From: Actinomycetota bacterium
Lineage (GTDB): Bacteria; Actinomycetota; Thermoleophilia; Gaiellales; Gaiellaceae
Length of the DNA stretch: 6,219 nucleotides
Reading direction: 5' to 3'
NCBI GenBank assembly: GCA_016870235.1
Contig: VGCB01000176.1
Coordinates: 1-6,219 of the forward strand
The position numbers were made by a program, and so were the translations under genes. This document shows, piece by piece, positions 4,931-6,219 of this stretch (position 1 is the stretch's first letter; the number at the start of each line of letters is the position of its first letter). Below the pieces are notes generated by a model. The model did no database searches and was not told where the DNA came from. It saw only the letters and a list, made by a program, of their open reading frames with translations.

Positions 4931-6071
4931 CAACCCGTTCACCTTCGGTGCTCTCGTGCTCGACGAGGGCTTCGTCGACCGCGAGGCGGAGCTCCGGATG
5001 CTCCTCACCGACCTGCGGAGCGGTCAGGACGTGGTGCTCCTCGCGCCGCGCCGGTACGGCAAGTCGTCGCTCGTCCTCCGCGCCAGCCAGGAGGCGACGG
5101 AGGCGGGTGTCCTCGTCGCGTACTGCGACCTCATGCGGACGCCCACGAAGGAGCGATTCGCGGCTGCTCTCGCGAAGACGATCTTCGACGATCTCGCGTC
5201 GCCCGGGGGCCAGCCCGCCGAGCGGGCCTCAGCGCTCTTCCGCGGCCTGAGCGTGCGCCCGACGGTCGAGATCGACCCCGACGGCGGCCTGCGCTTCCTC
5301 TTCTCCGCCTCGCGGCGCTCGAGCGACATCGACGACACGATCGACCGGCTGCTCGCCCTGCCCGGCGAGATCGCCGCCCAGCGCGAGCGGCGCGTCGCGC
5401 TCGTGCTCGACGGGTTCCAGGAGGTCGTCCGTCTCGACGAGACGCTGCCGAACCTGATGCGAGCGGTGTTCCAGACGCAGCCCGAGGTCGCGCACGTCTA
5501 CCTCGGCAGCCGCCGGCACGTCCTCGAGGCGATCTTCAACGACCGCAACGAGCCGTTCTGGCGGACCGCGCGGCAGGAGACGCTCGGACGGTTGCCGCAC
5601 GAGTCGCTCGCCGTCTACCTCCGCGACCGGTTCGCCGCCACCGAGCGCGACCTCCTCGACGAGGCGATCGCCCGACTGCTCGAGATCACGGACGGGCATC
5701 CCTATGCGACGCAGGAGCTCGCGTTCTTCGCGTGGTCCCACATCCCCCTCGGGCACGCCGGGCACGTGGCAGACGTCGAGTCGGCGCTGGTGGACGCGCT
5801 CCGCGCCGAGCACAACAACCTCTCGCGCGTCTGGGAAGGGGCGACCGCGAACGCGCGGCTCGTCCTGCTCGCGCTTCGCAACGGCCCGCTCAACCTCTAC
5901 TCGGAGGAGACGCGACGTACGGCCGGGCTCCCCACTCCCACGTTCGTCCAGCGGGCGGTGCGGTCGCTTCTCCGCGACGATGTCGTGGAGAAGGCGCCCG
6001 ATGGGCGCTACGGCCTCGCCGAGCCGTTCCTGCGCGAGTGGCTCGACCGAGAGGAGTGCGGGATCCGATGA
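4905..6071 (+). CDS. COG1672-type P-loop ATPase with C-terminal winged helix, Walker B altered
   Basis: A 388-residue protein of the archaeal-ATPase (ATPase_2) class: N-terminal NPFTFGALVLDEGFVDRE (10-27), Walker A in LAPRRYGKSSLV (46-57), a Walker B-like LVLDGFQEV (166-174), a GSRRHVLEAIF helix region, the lid motif TDGHPYATQEL, and a C-terminal winged helix beginning near LVLLALRNGPLNLY and ending near GRYGLAEPFLREWL. Family members usually read DEFQ at Walker B; here it is D169-G170-F-Q-E, so the catalytic Glu is replaced by Gly (GGG, one base from GAG). Nucleotide binding seems intact but hydrolysis may be impaired. The start is uncertain: TTG at 4905 is the only start codon upstream of the conserved NPF, has no Shine-Dalgarno and overlaps the repeats; the next candidate is GTG at 4956. 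Cellular role unknown. The last codons overlap the next gene. Confidence 0.85.
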   Translation: MRYNTFAYSNPFTFGALVLDEGFVDREAELRMLLTDLRSGQDVVLLAPRRYGKSSLVLRASQEATEAGVLVAYCDLMRTPTKERFAAALAKTIFDDLASPGGQPAERASALFRGLSVRPTVEIDPDGGLRFLFSASRRSSDIDDTIDRLLALPGEIAAQRERRVALVLDGFQEVVRLDETLPNLMRAVFQTQPEVAHVYLGSRRHVLEAIFNDRNEPFWRTARQETLGRLPHESLAVYLRDRFAATERDLLDEAIARLLEITDGHPYATQELAFFAWSHIPLGHAGHVADVESALVDALRAEHNNLSRVWEGATANARLVLLALRNGPLNLYSEETRRTAGLPTPTFVQRAVRSLLRDDVVEKAPDGRYGLAEPFLREWLDREECGIR

Positions 6072-6219
6072 GGGCCTGGATCGACATGACGAACTCGCCG
6101 CACGTGCCGTTCTTCCGGCCGTTGATCCGGCTGCTCGAGGAGCGCGGCCACGAGGTCGTCGTCTCGGCGCGGGCGTTCGCCCAGACCCTCGAGCTGCTCG
6201 ACGACGCTGGCGTCCCGTA
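6068..6219 (+). CDS. DUF354 family protein (GT-B fold, predicted glycosyltransferase-like), 5' part only
   Basis: Only the first 50 codons are present; the gene runs off the right edge. The N terminus, MRAWIDMTNSPHVPFFRP, then LIRLLEERGHEVVVSAR and AFAQTLELLDDAG, is the characteristic start of DUF354 proteins, which resemble UDP-GlcNAc 2-epimerase and GT-B glycosyltransferases and are usually about 340-360 residues. Its ATG (6068-6070) overlaps the ATPase stop as ATGA, so the two are probably co-translated. AGAGGAG lies about 11 bases upstream, a rather distant Shine-Dalgarno. Substrate unknown; a role in surface polysaccharide is a family-level guess. Confidence 0.85.
   Translation, partial: MRAWIDMTNSPHVPFFRPLIRLLEERGHEVVVSARAFAQTLELLDDAGVP

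Noticed and set aside
4953..4967. CTCGT-N5-ACGAG inverted repeat near the start of the ATPase gene
   Set aside because: Short arms rich in CTCG/CGAG, which recur throughout coding sequence in this window; likely chance.
3896..5008. Minus-strand frame of 370 codons over lysR
   Set aside because: Out of frame with the clear LysR protein; Arg/Ala/Gly-rich translation without domains.
2632..5250. Very long plus-strand open frame (872 codons) across the flavoprotein, lysR and ATPase start
   Set aside because: Low-complexity Arg/Asp/Ala/Gly translation with no motif. It covers genes with strong evidence on the other strand and overlaps the ATPase in another frame.

Overview
The window is GC-rich bacterial DNA with strong G/C preference at third codon positions, good Shine-Dalgarno sequences at some starts and none at others, and GTG/TTG starts. 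Together with a two-subunit class I fumarase, a bacterial phosphosulfolactate synthase, a COG1672-type ATPase and a DUF354 protein, this suggests a high-GC actinobacterium, perhaps of the Thermoleophilia (Gaiella/Solirubrobacter) type. That placement is inference from gene content and base composition; there is no marker gene.

Left block (1-4833), all on the minus strand and so read right to left: a LysR-type regulator, a short fumarate reductase / L-aspartate oxidase-like flavoprotein, the alpha subunit of a class I (4Fe-4S) fumarase/tartrate dehydratase-type hydro-lyase, a small unknown ORF, the matching beta subunit, and a phosphosulfolactate synthase (ComA family) cut by the left edge. 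Gaps are 30, 28, 115, -14 (overlap) and 87 bases, so this looks like one operon. An ATAA-N7-TTAT dyad, which fits the LysR T-N11-A rule, occurs at the lysR start codon and again between lysR and the flavoprotein gene. This suggests autoregulation and control of the downstream genes. Hairpins sit on the stop codons of the alpha and beta subunits. A 19-base palindrome lies 25 bases upstream of the beta-subunit start.

Right block (4905-6219), plus strand: a P-loop ATPase with a C-terminal winged helix and a degenerate Walker B. It overlaps by four bases (ATGA) the start of a DUF354 (GT-B fold) gene that runs off the right edge. The divergent region between the blocks (about 4834-4904) is unusually AT-rich. 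It carries two copies of a 20-base motif, GTATAATACGNTCNCGTATA, spaced exactly 30 bases; the second copy lies inside the first codons of the ATPase.

How the genes may work together: phosphosulfolactate synthase joins sulfite to phosphoenolpyruvate. The other enzymes are built for malate/fumarate/succinate-type chemistry. Sulfolactate, sulfoacrylate and 3-sulfopropionate are the sulfonate analogues of malate, fumarate and succinate. The operon could therefore be a sulfonate pathway rather than a plain TCA or NAD-biosynthesis segment. This is a hypothesis; the ordinary reading (fumarase plus fumarate reductase-like enzyme beside a ComA homologue) remains possible.
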